A stretch of 64,000 nt of DNA, from contig NZ_MWQK01000003.1 of the NCBI RefSeq assembly GCF_002210425.1, positions 1 through 64,000 on the forward strand, given 5' to 3'. Every line of letters begins with the position of its first letter. Position 1 is the stretch's first letter. Position numbers and translations under genes: made by a program. The DNA is from Fibrobacter sp. UWB2. GTDB taxonomy: Bacteria; Fibrobacterota; Fibrobacteria; Fibrobacterales; Fibrobacteraceae. This document shows, in pieces, positions 28,326 to 37,548 of the stretch. The notes beneath the pieces were generated by a model. The model did no database searches, was not told where the DNA came from, and saw only the letters and a list, made by a program, of their open reading frames with translations.

Positions 28326-30518
28326 TTATCTTGCGACAGAGGTCATGAAGGTCTTGTGGCCGTCAACGCTCTTAAGCATGTAAACGCCCTTGTTGAAACC
28401 AGCACTCTGGAGAGCTTCGGCGGCCTTCTTTCCGGCGAGTTCCACCGTGCCGAGCAGCTTGCCGCTCACGCTATACACGCGGTAGGTGCTCGGAGCATTT
28501 GCCTGGAACTTCACAGTCGGCTTGAGACCAACCTTTTCCACATCGCCAAGGGAGAACCAGTCTACGTTCACATTGTCGCCCGTAATCACGAGACGAATCA
28601 CGTGCGTGCCCTTGGTAAGTTTCGCCTTGCCTCCGTCAAATTCCTTATAGACGCTCCAGTCTTCACCGGTCTGCGGAACCGTAATGGTATCGCCAATTGC
28701 CTTGCCATCGGCCAAGAAGCAGAAGCTTGCGCTTTCCATGCCAGTAGAAGCCGAGGCCTTAATCGCATAATCACCGTCTTCCGGGACTTCGACCGTGTAT
28801 TCGAGCCATTCGCCAGAAGCGGTATAGCCAATCGCCATGCCCGTACCGCCTTCGACAATGTCAACGCCCTGGTCTTCGCGGAACTTGGCATCGCCCTGGT
28901 TTGCCTTTTCGTTATCGCTGTAAGAATCCACATCGCCACCGCGGCCAACGCCCGGGATGTCATAATGTTCAGCTTCAATCTTTGCCGGAAGCGTCACAGC
29001 CTTTTCGCCATACGGTTTCTGCGGTTCCGGCGGAGTTGTGCCGCTACCTTCAAAGCCCCAAGCCTTAATTGCCATGGTGGAGTCCTGAGAGCCCTTGAAC
29101 ACGAGGAAAATTTCATCTACGATGCCCTTGAGGCCGGTCACTTCGCAGGAATTTTCTGCAAAAGTGTTCTTGTTGCCGGTATTCTTGAGCGTACAAGAGC
29201 CAGCGAGCGTACCTGTAGCAGAGCCCGAATGAATTTCAATCTTGTTGCCATCAGCAGCGCTTGCCGCCTGAACCACAAAGCCCGTTGCCGCCGTACCAAA
29301 GTCCACGCCACTCACGCGAATCCAGGATTCCTTCGTGGAAAGCGGGAGCAAGAGGTGTTCTGCGACCTTGCCCGGAGTCCAGTTCGAACGGCTGCGGATG
29401 CCTTTCTGCTTAGAACTCGTGAGTGCCGGATACCAGTCATACGGATCGAAGTTTTCAATCTGTTTCGGGCCTTCCTTCGTGAAGGTCAGTTCCTTCATGG
29501 TACCGTCACCGTTGTAGAAAAACTCGTCAACACTCACGCTGCGGTGGAATGCCGGCACCGGATTCGCCTTACCGTCATCGGCAGGAATCTTTTCCAAGCC
29601 GTCGTAACCGTTGGCAATGCGGCGGTCATGATAAGCGACATACCAGTGGCCCTTGAATTCGGCAATGCCGTGGTGGTTATTGTTGTTGGCGTTGATGTTC
29701 TGGCCGCCAATGTTCGGGTTACCCATGAAAATGCCCTTGTATTCATAAGGACCCATGGGGTTCTTGGACATGCCGTATGCAATGCGCAAATCCGCCGTAC
29801 TGTAAGAGAGATAGTAATTACCCTTATACTTGTGGATGTAAGAGGCTTCCATCGCCTTCGGACCACCAATCTTCAGGTGAGTCTTGGTGCTCACATCGAA
29901 GCCCTTCATGTCCTTGTTGAGCTTGTAGATGTTGAAAATGTCGTTATTGTTGTTATTTGCCGGGCGGCTATCGCTGCTACCGCCACCAAAGGTGAAGTAG
30001 CCTGTACCGTCGTCATCGAAGAAAATTGCCGGGTCAAAGCACCAACCAATACCGTCGCAGTCCGAAATACCGCCACCCCAGTTGTTGATGAGCTTCTTGT
30101 TGCCAGAGACCGGGTTTGTCCACGGACCTGCAATACTATCGGCACCGATGAGGCCAACGCCGCCGCCACCGCCATCCGGGAACACAATGTAGAGTCTGTG
30201 GTCATTCGGGTTCACCGCAATACCAGAAGCCCAGATATCACCAATGCCATCGACCTTGCGGGCATCATAAATGATACCGAAGTCGGTCCAGTTCTTCATA
30301 TCCTTCGTGCGGAAACCGTAAAGGGCCTTGATATTATAGCCATTGGCATTCGATGCAGCAGGGTCATCCGAGTCGGTTATGACATAGAAATAAGTATCAT
30401 CGGCAGCGGCACCCGGGTCCGCCAAGTAATGGTAAGCCGAAATCGGGTTATCGGCAAGTGCGCCAACACCAAAACCGGCGAGCAAGCCTGCCATCGTTAA
30501 ACGTTTCAGTAATCTCAT
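28326..30518 (-). CDS. Secreted GH43 arabinofuranosidase-type enzyme, copy 1 of 3 (GH43-CBM6-CBM6-tail)
   Basis: Predicted arabinoxylan arabinofuranohydrolase, similar in layout to the F. succinogenes enzyme Axh1 as I remember it (GH43, X domain, CBM6, FPm-1). The signal peptide is MRLLKRLTMAGLLAGFGVGALA. Catalytic residues by family pattern: Asp35 in YLADPGA, Asp162 in WCFDPAIFFDDDG, Glu224 in AMEASYIHK. A CBM6-like X module lies about 375-495 (AEHLLLPLSTKESW ... IKAWGFEG) and a typical CBM6-like module about 510-640 (AKIEAEHYDIPGVG ... VNVDWFSLG). The tail is YRVYSVSGKLLGTVELAG ... GVYMLKS. AAGGAG precedes the ATG. Its 5' leader resembles those of the next two GH43 genes. Confidence 0.9.
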   Translation of the reverse strand: MRLLKRLTMAGLLAGFGVGALADNPISAYHYLADPGAAADDTYFYVITDSDDPAASNANGYNIKALYGFRTKDMKNWTDFGIIYDARKVDGIGDIWASGIAVNPNDHRLYIVFPDGGGGGVGLIGADSIAGPWTNPVSGNKKLINNWGGGISDCDGIGWCFDPAIFFDDDGTGYFTFGGGSSDSRPANNNNNDIFNIYKLNKDMKGFDVSTKTHLKIGGPKAMEASYIHKYKGNYYLSYSTADLRIAYGMSKNPMGPYEYKGIFMGNPNIGGQNINANNNNHHGIAEFKGHWYVAYHDRRIANGYDGLEKIPADDGKANPVPAFHRSVSVDEFFYNGDGTMKELTFTKEGPKQIENFDPYDWYPALTSSKQKGIRSRSNWTPGKVAEHLLLPLSTKESWIRVSGVDFGTAATGFVVQAASAADGNKIEIHSGSATGTLAGSCTLKNTGNKNTFAENSCEVTGLKGIVDEIFLVFKGSQDSTMAIKAWGFEGSGTTPPEPQKPYGEKAVTLPAKIEAEHYDIPGVGRGGDVDSYSDNEKANQGDAKFREDQGVDIVEGGTGMAIGYTASGEWLEYTVEVPEDGDYAIKASASTGMESASFCFLADGKAIGDTITVPQTGEDWSVYKEFDGGKAKLTKGTHVIRLVITGDNVNVDWFSLGDVEKVGLKPTVKFQANAPSTYRVYSVSGKLLGTVELAGKKAAEALQSAGFNKGVYMLKSVDGHKTFMTSVAR

Positions 30519-30567
30519 TGTTCACTCCTTGGGATCGACCAAACACACCGCCATCCCGTTTTTTATA

Positions 30568-30631
30568 AAACTACCCTCAGAAACGCCAAAAGACCCACGA
30601 AAAATCGTAGGTCTCATGGACAAAAAGTCAA
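30568..30631 (-). promoter_or_regulatory. Cluster operator-promoter module, GH43 copy 1
   Basis: Minus strand palindrome TTGACTTTTTGTCCA (30617-30631, centre 30624) with TAGTTT at 30573-30568, 51 nt from the centre. Between them is a terminator-like hairpin GACCTACGA...TCGTGGGTC + TTTT (30613-30588). Confidence 0.7.
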
Positions 30632-30632
30632 T

Positions 30633-30661
30633 AAAAGGAGATGCCCGATCAAGTCGGGCAT
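30633..30661 (-). terminator. Terminator-like palindrome after GH43 copy 2
   Basis: Minus strand ATGCCCGACTTGATCGGGCAT followed by CTCCTTTT. The same element, ATGTCATGCCCG...CGGGCATCTCCTTTT, is found at 41731-41765, so it is a dispersed repeat used as a terminator. Confidence 0.65.
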
Positions 30662-30690
30662 GACATTAAAGCCTGTCGGGCATGACATCC

Positions 30691-32913
30691 TTAGCGAGTG
30701 GTGCGAACTTTTGCCACCGCGCCGTTGTAACGGTTACGGATGATGCAAACGCCCTGCACGTTCTTGGACTGCGGATTTTCGCGCCAGAGCTTCTTGGCTT
30801 CGTGGATATTGCGGGCCGTGAAGCTAGAAACCTTCTTGCCGGTCAAGTCGAACACGTCGAAGTTTGCGACTGCATCTGCACCAAGCACCCTGAAGCCCTT
30901 GATACCAATCGTTTCGTCGTCCGGATCCTTAGCGTCCTTCCCTTTAGCAAACGTCATATAGTCGATATCGAACCAGTCGCCCGTAACAGTGAAGCGCAGG
31001 ACATGTTCACCGGCCGTGAGCTTCACATTGGCCTTGACCTTCACAAAGTCATCCCAGCTGTCGCCGGAAACCGGGACTTCAGCGATAGACTTGTCGTCAA
31101 TGGAAAGCGTAAAGCTAGCAGTGGAATTGTCCGTTGCCACAGAAGCAAACATCGTGTAGTCGCCATCTTCCTTGACGTTCACGGTATATTCAAGCCATTC
31201 GCCGGACTGGTTGTAGCCCACGACATAGCCTGTAGCCTTCTTGTAGATATCGACGCCAGTGTCTTCGCGGTAGCTCTTGCCACCATTTTCGATGCCATGG
31301 TCTTCGGAATCGTTTTCGCTGTAGGACTTGATTTCACTACCGCGGCCAGAACCCGGAATGTCGAAGTCTTCCATTTCAATCTTGCCCGGAATTTCCCAAG
31401 CCTTGCCGCTAAACGGCTTCTGCGGTTCCGGAGGAGTCGTGCCACTGCCTTCGAAGCCCCATGCCTTGACAGCCATGGTCGAATCCTGATTACCCTTGAA
31501 CACGAGGAACAGCTGCTTTACGACGCCCGAGAGGCCTTCGACATCGCACTTGTTTTCGGCATAGGTGTTCTTGTTGCCGGTATTCTTGATGGTGCAAGTA
31601 CCCGCAAGCGTACCCGTTGCAGAACCCGAGCGGATTTCGACCTTGTTACCATCAGCCGTGCTTGCGGCTTCAACGGTAAAGCCCGTTGCGCCAGCGCCAA
31701 AGTCCACGCCCGACACGCGGAGCCAAGCTTCCTTGCTCGAAAGCGGGAGCATCACATGGTCAGCGGCCTTGCCCTGCACAAAGTTAGAGCGGCTGCGGAT
31801 GCCCTTCTGCTTGGAGCTCGTGAGTGCCGGATACCAATCGTACGGGTCAAAGTTTTCAATCTGTGCCGGACCTTCATCCGTCACCTTCACCGTCTGAATG
31901 GTGCCGTCAGCATTGTAGAACATTTCGTCTACAGAAACGCTACGGTGGTAACCTTCGTTCGGTTTTGCCTTGCCATCATCTGCCGGGATAATTTCCAAGC
32001 CGTTGTGACCCTTCGCGATACGGCGGTCATGATAGACAACGTAAGAATGTCCCTTGAATTCGGCAATACCATGATGGTTGTTGTTGCCATTGATGCTACG
32101 GCCGTTCATGCTCGGGTCGCCAAGAATCGTACCCTTCCAGGTGTACGGGCCCATAACGTTGTTCGAGATACCGTAGTCAATCGTCGGAGCGCCCTGCTGC
32201 CAGCCAGTACTGTAAGAGAAGTAGTAAGTACCCTTGTGCTTGTGGATGTAAGAAGCTTCGAGCATCTTGCGGGTCGGCAAGTTGTTCACCTTCACATGGG
32301 AACCGTTGCCCACCGGGGCGTTCTTGGCATCGTTCAACTTGACAATGTCGAAGTTATCAGTGTTTGGACGGCTAGTGCTTTCGCCGCCGCCCCATGTCAC
32401 GTAGGTGGTTCCGTCGTCATCGATAAAGATACCCGGGTCAAAGCACCAGGAAACGCCATCGCAACCGATGATACCGCGACCACCGACAAGCTTATCCTTG
32501 CCCTGGCCCACGGCGTTTGTCCAAGGGCCTTCAATTGCAGGCGCCTTGATGTAGCCAATGCCGCCGCCACCGCCATCCGGGAACACGATGTAGAATGTAC
32601 CGTTGTGGACTGCAATACCAGAAGCCCAAATGTCGTTAATGCCACTTACCTTGCGGGCATCGTAAATAATGCCGTAGTCGGTCCAGTTCTGCATATCCCT
32701 ACTGCGGAATGCATAGAGGGCGTAAATCTTGTAACCGTTAGAATTGTACGGAGCCGGGTCATCGGAGTCCGTGATGATGTAGAAGTAATCATCGTCAGCA
32801 GCAGCACCCGGGTCAGCCAGGTAATGGTAAGTAGAAATTGGGTTATCGGCAAGCGCGCTTACTCCAAAGCCCGCCAAGAGTCCAAACATCGTTACTTTCT
32901 TAAGTAGTTTCAT
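30691..32913 (-). CDS. Secreted GH43 arabinofuranosidase-type enzyme, copy 2 of 3
   Basis: Close paralogue of the genes on both sides; predicted to remove arabinose from arabinoxylan. Signal peptide MKLLKKVTMFGLLAGFGVSALA; GH43 residues Asp35 in YLADPGA, Asp in WCFDPGIFIDDDG, Glu in KMLEASYIHKHKG. An X/CBM6-like module (DHVMLPLSSKEAW ... VKAWGFEG), a CBM6-like module (GKIEMEDFDIPGSG ... FDIDYMTF) and a C-terminal module (FDVFDLTGKKVSSFTARN) follow. The extreme C-terminus, GVCIIRNRYNGAVAKVRTTR, differs from the usual GVYFVRS type but is shared with copy 3, so copies 2 and 3 are the closest pair. AAGGAG lies before the ATG. Confidence 0.9.
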   Translation of the reverse strand: MKLLKKVTMFGLLAGFGVSALADNPISTYHYLADPGAAADDDYFYIITDSDDPAPYNSNGYKIYALYAFRSRDMQNWTDYGIIYDARKVSGINDIWASGIAVHNGTFYIVFPDGGGGGIGYIKAPAIEGPWTNAVGQGKDKLVGGRGIIGCDGVSWCFDPGIFIDDDGTTYVTWGGGESTSRPNTDNFDIVKLNDAKNAPVGNGSHVKVNNLPTRKMLEASYIHKHKGTYYFSYSTGWQQGAPTIDYGISNNVMGPYTWKGTILGDPSMNGRSINGNNNHHGIAEFKGHSYVVYHDRRIAKGHNGLEIIPADDGKAKPNEGYHRSVSVDEMFYNADGTIQTVKVTDEGPAQIENFDPYDWYPALTSSKQKGIRSRSNFVQGKAADHVMLPLSSKEAWLRVSGVDFGAGATGFTVEAASTADGNKVEIRSGSATGTLAGTCTIKNTGNKNTYAENKCDVEGLSGVVKQLFLVFKGNQDSTMAVKAWGFEGSGTTPPEPQKPFSGKAWEIPGKIEMEDFDIPGSGRGSEIKSYSENDSEDHGIENGGKSYREDTGVDIYKKATGYVVGYNQSGEWLEYTVNVKEDGDYTMFASVATDNSTASFTLSIDDKSIAEVPVSGDSWDDFVKVKANVKLTAGEHVLRFTVTGDWFDIDYMTFAKGKDAKDPDDETIGIKGFRVLGADAVANFDVFDLTGKKVSSFTARNIHEAKKLWRENPQSKNVQGVCIIRNRYNGAVAKVRTTR

Positions 32914-32958
32914 AACACTCCTTAGGATCGACCATACACCGTCAATCCATCCAATCTA

Positions 32959-33022
32959 AAAGTATGTCCAAAATCACAAAAAAGAACGCGGCGGTCCGCA
33001 AGCATCATGGACAAAACGTCAA
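32959..33022 (-). promoter_or_regulatory. Cluster operator-promoter module, GH43 copy 2
   Basis: Minus strand palindrome TTGACGTTTTGTCCA (33008-33022, centre 33015) with TACTTT at 32964-32959, 51 nt from the centre. A small hairpin (GCGGACCGCCGC + T-rich) lies between. Confidence 0.7.
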
Positions 33023-33044
33023 CGAGTCCGTAAAAATTTGGATG

Positions 33045-33077
33045 CAAAAAAGGCCCCTCTTGCGAGAAGCCCTTTTA
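33045..33077 (-). terminator. Terminator of GH43 copy 3
   Basis: Minus strand AAAAGGGCTTCTCGCAAGAGGGGCCTTTTTT, about 25 nt after the stop. Confidence 0.8.
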
Positions 33078-33102
33078 TACGGATGTGTGTTTCTTGGAGA
33101 TT

Positions 33103-35334
33103 CTAGCGGGTCGTGCGGACCTTAGCCATCATGCCGGTACCACGGTTGCGGATGATGCACACGCCCTGCACATTAACCTGGGCGCCACCACGCAGCATGT
33201 TCTTCGCTTCGTCCATGCTATGGGCCGTGAAGCTAGAGACCTTCTTACCGGTCAAGTCGAACACGTCGTAAGTCGCAGCGGCAATCGCATTCATGCGAAT
33301 CTTCTGGCGGATAGCCACTTCGCTACCTTCATCCGGGTCCTTGGCATCCTTGCCCTTAGCAAACTGGATATAGTCAATATCCATCCAGTCGCCAATCACG
33401 GTAAAGCGGAGGATATGCTTGCCAGCCGGGAGCTTCACATTCGCCTTCACCTTGCTATAGTCGTCATAGTTTTCTTCGCCATCGTTCTTCGGGACAGAAA
33501 TCGATTCCGTAATATCGTCACCATCGATGGAGAGCTTGAAGCTGGAGGTCGCATTGGCAGAAGCCACAGCCGCAAACATCGTGTAGTCGCCTTCAGCAGC
33601 CACATCCACAGTGTATTCCAGCCATTCATCCGTTTGGTTGTAACCGACGACATAGCCCGTAGCCTTCTTGTAGATATCTACGCCAGTGCCTTCGCGGTAG
33701 CTCTTGCCACCATTGCTTTCGGCACCGTGGTCATCAGAATCGTTATCAGCGTAAGAATCGTTGCCTGCGCCGTAGCCCGGTTCATCGAAGTTTTCCATTT
33801 CAATCTTGCCCGGGATTGCCCAAGCCTTGCCGCCAAACGGAGTCTGCGGTTCAGGTTCGCGCTTCGTGCCCTGGAATTCCCATTCGAGAACGCCCATGGT
33901 CGAGTCCTTGCCATTGTTCTTGAACACGAAGAACACCTGGTCAACAACGCCGGTGAGGCCCTTCATTGCGCAATCGTTATCCACGAAGGTCTTGTTATTA
34001 GCGGTCTTAGCAAGTTCGCAAGTACCGGCCAACGTGCCGCTCGCGCTACCCGTATGGATTTCAATCTTGTTGCCTTCGCCCACGTTAGCGGCCTTGATGC
34101 GGAGGTTTTCAGCACCCTTACCGAAGTCCACGCCAGAAACACGAATCCAAGATTCGCTACGGCTCGTAAGCGGCAAGAGCACATGCACAACGGGCTTGCC
34201 CTGAGTCCAGTCCGTACGGCTACGGATGTTCATCTGCTTGGAACTCGTCGTTGCCTTGTAGGTCTTGTACGGGTCAAAGTTCTTGATCTGCTTTGGTCCT
34301 TCACGTGTGAAGGTGAGCTTGTTCATCTTGTCGCCATTCCACGTGAGTTCGTCGATAGACACGCTTCTGTGGTTTTCGTAGTTCGGGTTTTCGGAACGCA
34401 CGCCCTGCTGCGTCGTTGCGGCCGGGTGGTTGTCAGAAGTCACCAAGCGACGGTCGTGGTAAACGGCATACCACTTGTCCTTGAACGGAGCAAAGCCCTG
34501 GTGGTTGTTGCCGCCTTCGCCATGAGCGTCCGGCACAGAGCCGATGCCCGGAATAACCGTACCCACAAAGGTATACGGGCCCCAAATATTGTTAGACATA
34601 CCATAGTCAATCACCTGGCTACGGTTGTTGAAGCTCAAGTAATAAGTGCTACCCTTCTTGTGCAGGTAAGGAGCTTCAAAAGAGTTCGGCAAAGAGACCT
34701 TCTTCAATGAGTTCTTGTCGAAAGTAATCTTGCCATTGCTTTCGGTAAAACTGATAATGTCAAAGTTGTTGCCGTAGGGGCGCTGGCCGCTTTCGCCACC
34801 ACCGAAAATCACGTAACCCTTACCGTCGTCATCGATCAAGATGCCCGGGTCAAAGCAATGCGCAATGCCATCGCAACCTCCGATAAGACTTCCGCCACCA
34901 GCAATTCTGTTGACACCATGGGTTTCCTTGACGGGGTCGGTATAAGGCCCGTCGATAGCCGGGGCGGTAATCATACCCACGCCGCTTGCACCATCGGGGT
35001 AAACGATATAGACCTTACCATTCTTGACTGCGATGCCCGATGCCCAAGTATTGTTCGGATAGTTCCCGAATTCACGCCTGGAGCGGAAAATCATGCCGTG
35101 ATCAGTCCAGTTCTTCATGTCTTCAGACGTGAAGGCGTAAAGGCCGACAATATCGTAGTTCCAGTTCGTCTGGTTGTTATAGTCATCCACATCGGTCAAG
35201 ATGTAGAAGGTATCACCGTCAGAGGCGCAAGAAGGGTCCGCCAGATAGTGATAGCTAGAAATAGGGTTGTCAGCAAGCGCGCTTACACCAAAGCCAGCAA
35301 TTAAGCCCAGTGCAGCCAAACGTTTCATGTTCAT
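33103..35334 (-). CDS. Secreted GH43 arabinofuranosidase-type enzyme, copy 3 of 3
   Basis: First structural gene of the cluster in transcription order. Start MNMKRLAALGLIAGFG at 35334 is chosen because GAAGGAG lies 5-11 nt upstream and a signal peptide follows; an in-frame extension of 32 codons lies in the promoter. GH43 residues: Asp34 in YLADPSC, Asp in HCFDPGILIDDDG, Glu in FEAPYLHKKG. X/CBM6-like module (VVHVLLPLTSRSESW ... VLEWEFQG), CBM6-like module (GKIEMENFDEPGYG ... MDIDYIQF) and C-terminal module (YDVFDLTGKKVSSFTAHS ... GVCIIRNRGTG) follow. Predicted arabinoxylan debranching outside the cell. Divergence from copies 1 and 2 around the catalytic Glu suggests a different fine specificity. 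Confidence 0.9.
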   Translation of the reverse strand: MNMKRLAALGLIAGFGVSALADNPISSYHYLADPSCASDGDTFYILTDVDDYNNQTNWNYDIVGLYAFTSEDMKNWTDHGMIFRSRREFGNYPNNTWASGIAVKNGKVYIVYPDGASGVGMITAPAIDGPYTDPVKETHGVNRIAGGGSLIGGCDGIAHCFDPGILIDDDGKGYVIFGGGESGQRPYGNNFDIISFTESNGKITFDKNSLKKVSLPNSFEAPYLHKKGSTYYLSFNNRSQVIDYGMSNNIWGPYTFVGTVIPGIGSVPDAHGEGGNNHQGFAPFKDKWYAVYHDRRLVTSDNHPAATTQQGVRSENPNYENHRSVSIDELTWNGDKMNKLTFTREGPKQIKNFDPYKTYKATTSSKQMNIRSRTDWTQGKPVVHVLLPLTSRSESWIRVSGVDFGKGAENLRIKAANVGEGNKIEIHTGSASGTLAGTCELAKTANNKTFVDNDCAMKGLTGVVDQVFFVFKNNGKDSTMGVLEWEFQGTKREPEPQTPFGGKAWAIPGKIEMENFDEPGYGAGNDSYADNDSDDHGAESNGGKSYREGTGVDIYKKATGYVVGYNQTDEWLEYTVDVAAEGDYTMFAAVASANATSSFKLSIDGDDITESISVPKNDGEENYDDYSKVKANVKLPAGKHILRFTVIGDWMDIDYIQFAKGKDAKDPDEGSEVAIRQKIRMNAIAAATYDVFDLTGKKVSSFTAHSMDEAKNMLRGGAQVNVQGVCIIRNRGTGMMAKVRTTR

Positions 35335-35380
35335 ACACACTCCTTCGGACCAGCCATACACCGCCAATCCATCCATTATT

Positions 35381-35444
35381 AATCTACCTCCAAACAACAA
35401 AAAAAGACCTGCAAAGCGATGCAGGTCCATTGATAAAATGTCAA
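35381..35444 (-). promoter_or_regulatory. Cluster operator-promoter module, GH43 copy 3
   Basis: Minus strand palindrome TTGACATTTTATCAA, extended to ATTGAC...ATCAATGG (35430-35444, centre 35437), with TAGATT at 35386-35381, 51 nt from the centre. The terminator of the upstream lipoprotein gene lies between operator and -10. Confidence 0.7.
35399..35427 (-). terminator. Terminator of the regulator-lipoprotein operon
   Basis: Minus strand ACCTGCATCGCTTTGCAGGT followed by CTTTTTTT. It sits inside the promoter module of the next gene, after the operator. Confidence 0.8.
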
Positions 35445-35456
35445 TAGTGGATAAAT

Positions 35457-36677
35457 CTACTCTTCTTTCCGGACAACGCTCTTCTTCACAACCGGGGCGT
35501 ACGGGTCAAAGATACCGTAGCCAAAGACTTCGATATCGTCCACCCAGACTTCCGTATCCATAGCGCCGAAGATGCCAATCTTTGTGACACTGTCCTTCAC
35601 CGCTTCCCAACCGTAGTTACCGCCATTGCTGTCAGCCGTATCCAGTTCCGCCGGAATCACGGTAAACTGCGTCCAGACCGTATCCGCCTCGAAATGGCGC
35701 CAAGACTTGATATTATCGGAACTCGTCACGGAATCGTCATTCACGAACCTGTCAAACGAGAACGAAATTCTCGACGGAGTCGAGACGCGGACCCAGAAGC
35801 GGATAGAATCCAAATCGCTCATGTTGACATAGCCACCCAGTTCACGACCGATAAGAGCCCAGTCCCACTGAGCCGCAGAATCGCGTTTGCAGATAAAGTG
35901 TGCCGCCTTGCCTTCGCGACCAAGACCTGCCGATTCAATATTAAAGGTGACCTCCGCGTTGAGCGATGCCGCAGTTTCCCAAACGCCAGCGCCATTTTCA
36001 AAGTCATCGAATACAAAGTACGTCTTGACGTAAGCGGAGTCGCCGAGGTAAAGGGCGCCTTCACTGGAGTCAGAGCCAACGTCAGCTTCAATTCGGCCAT
36101 ATTCCGTAACCGAGTCAGCGCCAGCTTCGTTCACGAATGCGACAATCTCGACATTGCCGTTCGGGAGCGATTCAAATTCAAAGTAGCCCGTGGAATCCAT
36201 CGAGACCTGGTAGTCCAAGCCCTGCACAGAGACCGTAGCGGAACTGCGCACCAGTTGCGGAAGACCGACTCGACCGGAGACCTTGGTCGGTTCCGAAACT
36301 TCGACTGTCAAAGGAGTCGTCGTATCCGATTCGACGTAGGCAATCTTTTCAAAGCCCTTCAAGTTCAGGGAATCGCTACGTGCTTCAATCACGTAAGAGC
36401 CCGACGGAACGCTAGACAGGACAACGCGTCCCTGTTCGTCGGTTTCAAAGTGCAACTGGTACAGGGAGTCCGATCCGAGTTCGGATGCACCGGACAAGTA
36501 AGATTCAGGGCGGACAATAACGTCCATACGTGCAGCAGGCGTGCCATCGGCCAATTGAACAAGCACCGCGATGGAATTCTCAGTTTCCATCGACGATCCT
36601 GCGGTACGACCGCTATCGCAGGCGACATTGAACAGAGCCAACGTCGCCAACCCATATGTCCACGCCCGTTTAATCAT
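35457..36677 (-). CDS. Lipoprotein with beta domains and CBM11-like C-terminus, partner of the regulator
   Basis: Predicted envelope lipoprotein of 406 residues. The N-terminus MIKRAWTYGLATLALFNVAC gives a lipid-attached Cys20. A carboxypeptidase-regulatory/SpaA-like beta domain (IAVLVQLADGTPAARMDVIV, about 35-135), a second beta domain (KVSGRVGLPQLVRSSATV, about 134-215) and a jelly roll resembling CBM11/CIA30 modules (FVFDDFENGAGVWETAAS ... EVWVDDIEVFGYG, about 222-395) follow. No catalytic residues are seen. Its ATG overlaps the stop of the regulator gene by 4 nt (ATGA), so the two are translationally coupled. I infer that it senses or binds a sugar at the envelope and works with the regulator; a structural role in glycan binding is the alternative. 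Confidence 0.75.
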   Translation of the reverse strand: MIKRAWTYGLATLALFNVACDSGRTAGSSMETENSIAVLVQLADGTPAARMDVIVRPESYLSGASELGSDSLYQLHFETDEQGRVVLSSVPSGSYVIEARSDSLNLKGFEKIAYVESDTTTPLTVEVSEPTKVSGRVGLPQLVRSSATVSVQGLDYQVSMDSTGYFEFESLPNGNVEIVAFVNEAGADSVTEYGRIEADVGSDSSEGALYLGDSAYVKTYFVFDDFENGAGVWETAASLNAEVTFNIESAGLGREGKAAHFICKRDSAAQWDWALIGRELGGYVNMSDLDSIRFWVRVSTPSRISFSFDRFVNDDSVTSSDNIKSWRHFEADTVWTQFTVIPAELDTADSNGGNYGWEAVKDSVTKIGIFGAMDTEVWVDDIEVFGYGIFDPYAPVVKKSVVRKEE

Positions 36678-37540
36678 TTTTTATCTCCTGCACCTTCCCC
36701 TACTATTATAGTATTTTCCGACGCCCCTCCTTTACGGGCAACCGGGTAAAATGCCATAGAAAGCTGCATAACACGATCAGGATTCTTGGCTCCGTCCACT
36801 CTTTTTTGGACCAGACGGCGGAATTCCCTCAACATGTCGCCCAAATCCTCGAAGCAGGACTGGTCTACAGAAAGGGTCAGTGTAGAAATGTTACGTTCAT
36901 TGACGGGGACGTTTTCGAGCGCATCGCTCGCAAGGCTCAGCACCTGGCGCTGGAAATTGCGCACGGCCTTGGCCTTTTCGGGGCCCCCTACTGTCAAATG
37001 GGCTTCGGTGAGTGCGAGCTTGCCCGATGCAAGCTTCTTCACGAGACCGACGCTCTTCAAAGTTTCAATGGCTTCGAGAGCCTGTTCCTCAGTGATCGGC
37101 GGGCAGATGTCTTTGGCAATCTGCTTGACGTTTACAACGCCACCGTTCAATTCCAGGTAGGCGCGTACCGCAGGAATCCACCAGTTTTCGAGGAGTTTAA
37201 GTTCAGCAGCCTGCAAAGAATGGCGTTCCACGTCGCGGAGCGAGAGTGCCTTCGCCATGAGTTCTTCGCGCTTAGTCTTATCCTTGCTGACAGCAGCAGA
37301 ATAAAGGAGGTCGAAGTATTCGGCCTCGCGACCACTCAGCGCAAGGATTTCCTTTGCCGCAGGTAATGCATGAGCAGGCAAGTGCTGCTTCTTTTGCAAT
37401 ACGCGATAGAGATAGCTGGAGTCTAGCCCGAGCTTATCACCCATCATGCGGTAGCTGTAGAAGGGCATCTCGACCTTGCGCCTGTCGTAGAATTCCTTCA
37501 AGAAGTCGCGGTAATCCGCTATGTCAGAAAAAGTAACCAT
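36674..37540 (-). CDS. TIGR02147-family putative transcriptional regulator
   Basis: Protein of 288 residues of the TIGR02147/DUF4423 type, a family I know mainly from Fibrobacter. The N-terminal part (MVTFSDIADYRDFLKEFYDRRK, then YSYRMMGDKLGLDSSYLYRVLQKKQHLP, about 27-55) looks like a helix-turn-helix of the Cro/XRE kind. The rest is helical, with a winged-helix-like piece about 125-185 (ITEEQALEAIETLKSVGLVKKL). No signal peptide, so it is cytosolic. ATG at 37540 is used; the start has no strong ribosome site. The gene lies at the head of the cluster, overlaps the lipoprotein gene by 4 nt and carries the cluster operator in its own promoter. Candidate regulator of the regulon, by inference only. 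Confidence 0.7.
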   Translation of the reverse strand: MVTFSDIADYRDFLKEFYDRRKVEMPFYSYRMMGDKLGLDSSYLYRVLQKKQHLPAHALPAAKEILALSGREAEYFDLLYSAAVSKDKTKREELMAKALSLRDVERHSLQAAELKLLENWWIPAVRAYLELNGGVVNVKQIAKDICPPITEEQALEAIETLKSVGLVKKLASGKLALTEAHLTVGGPEKAKAVRNFQRQVLSLASDALENVPVNERNISTLTLSVDQSCFEDLGDMLREFRRLVQKRVDGAKNPDRVMQLSMAFYPVARKGGASENTIIVGEGAGDKK

Positions 37541-37548
37541 CAATATCT

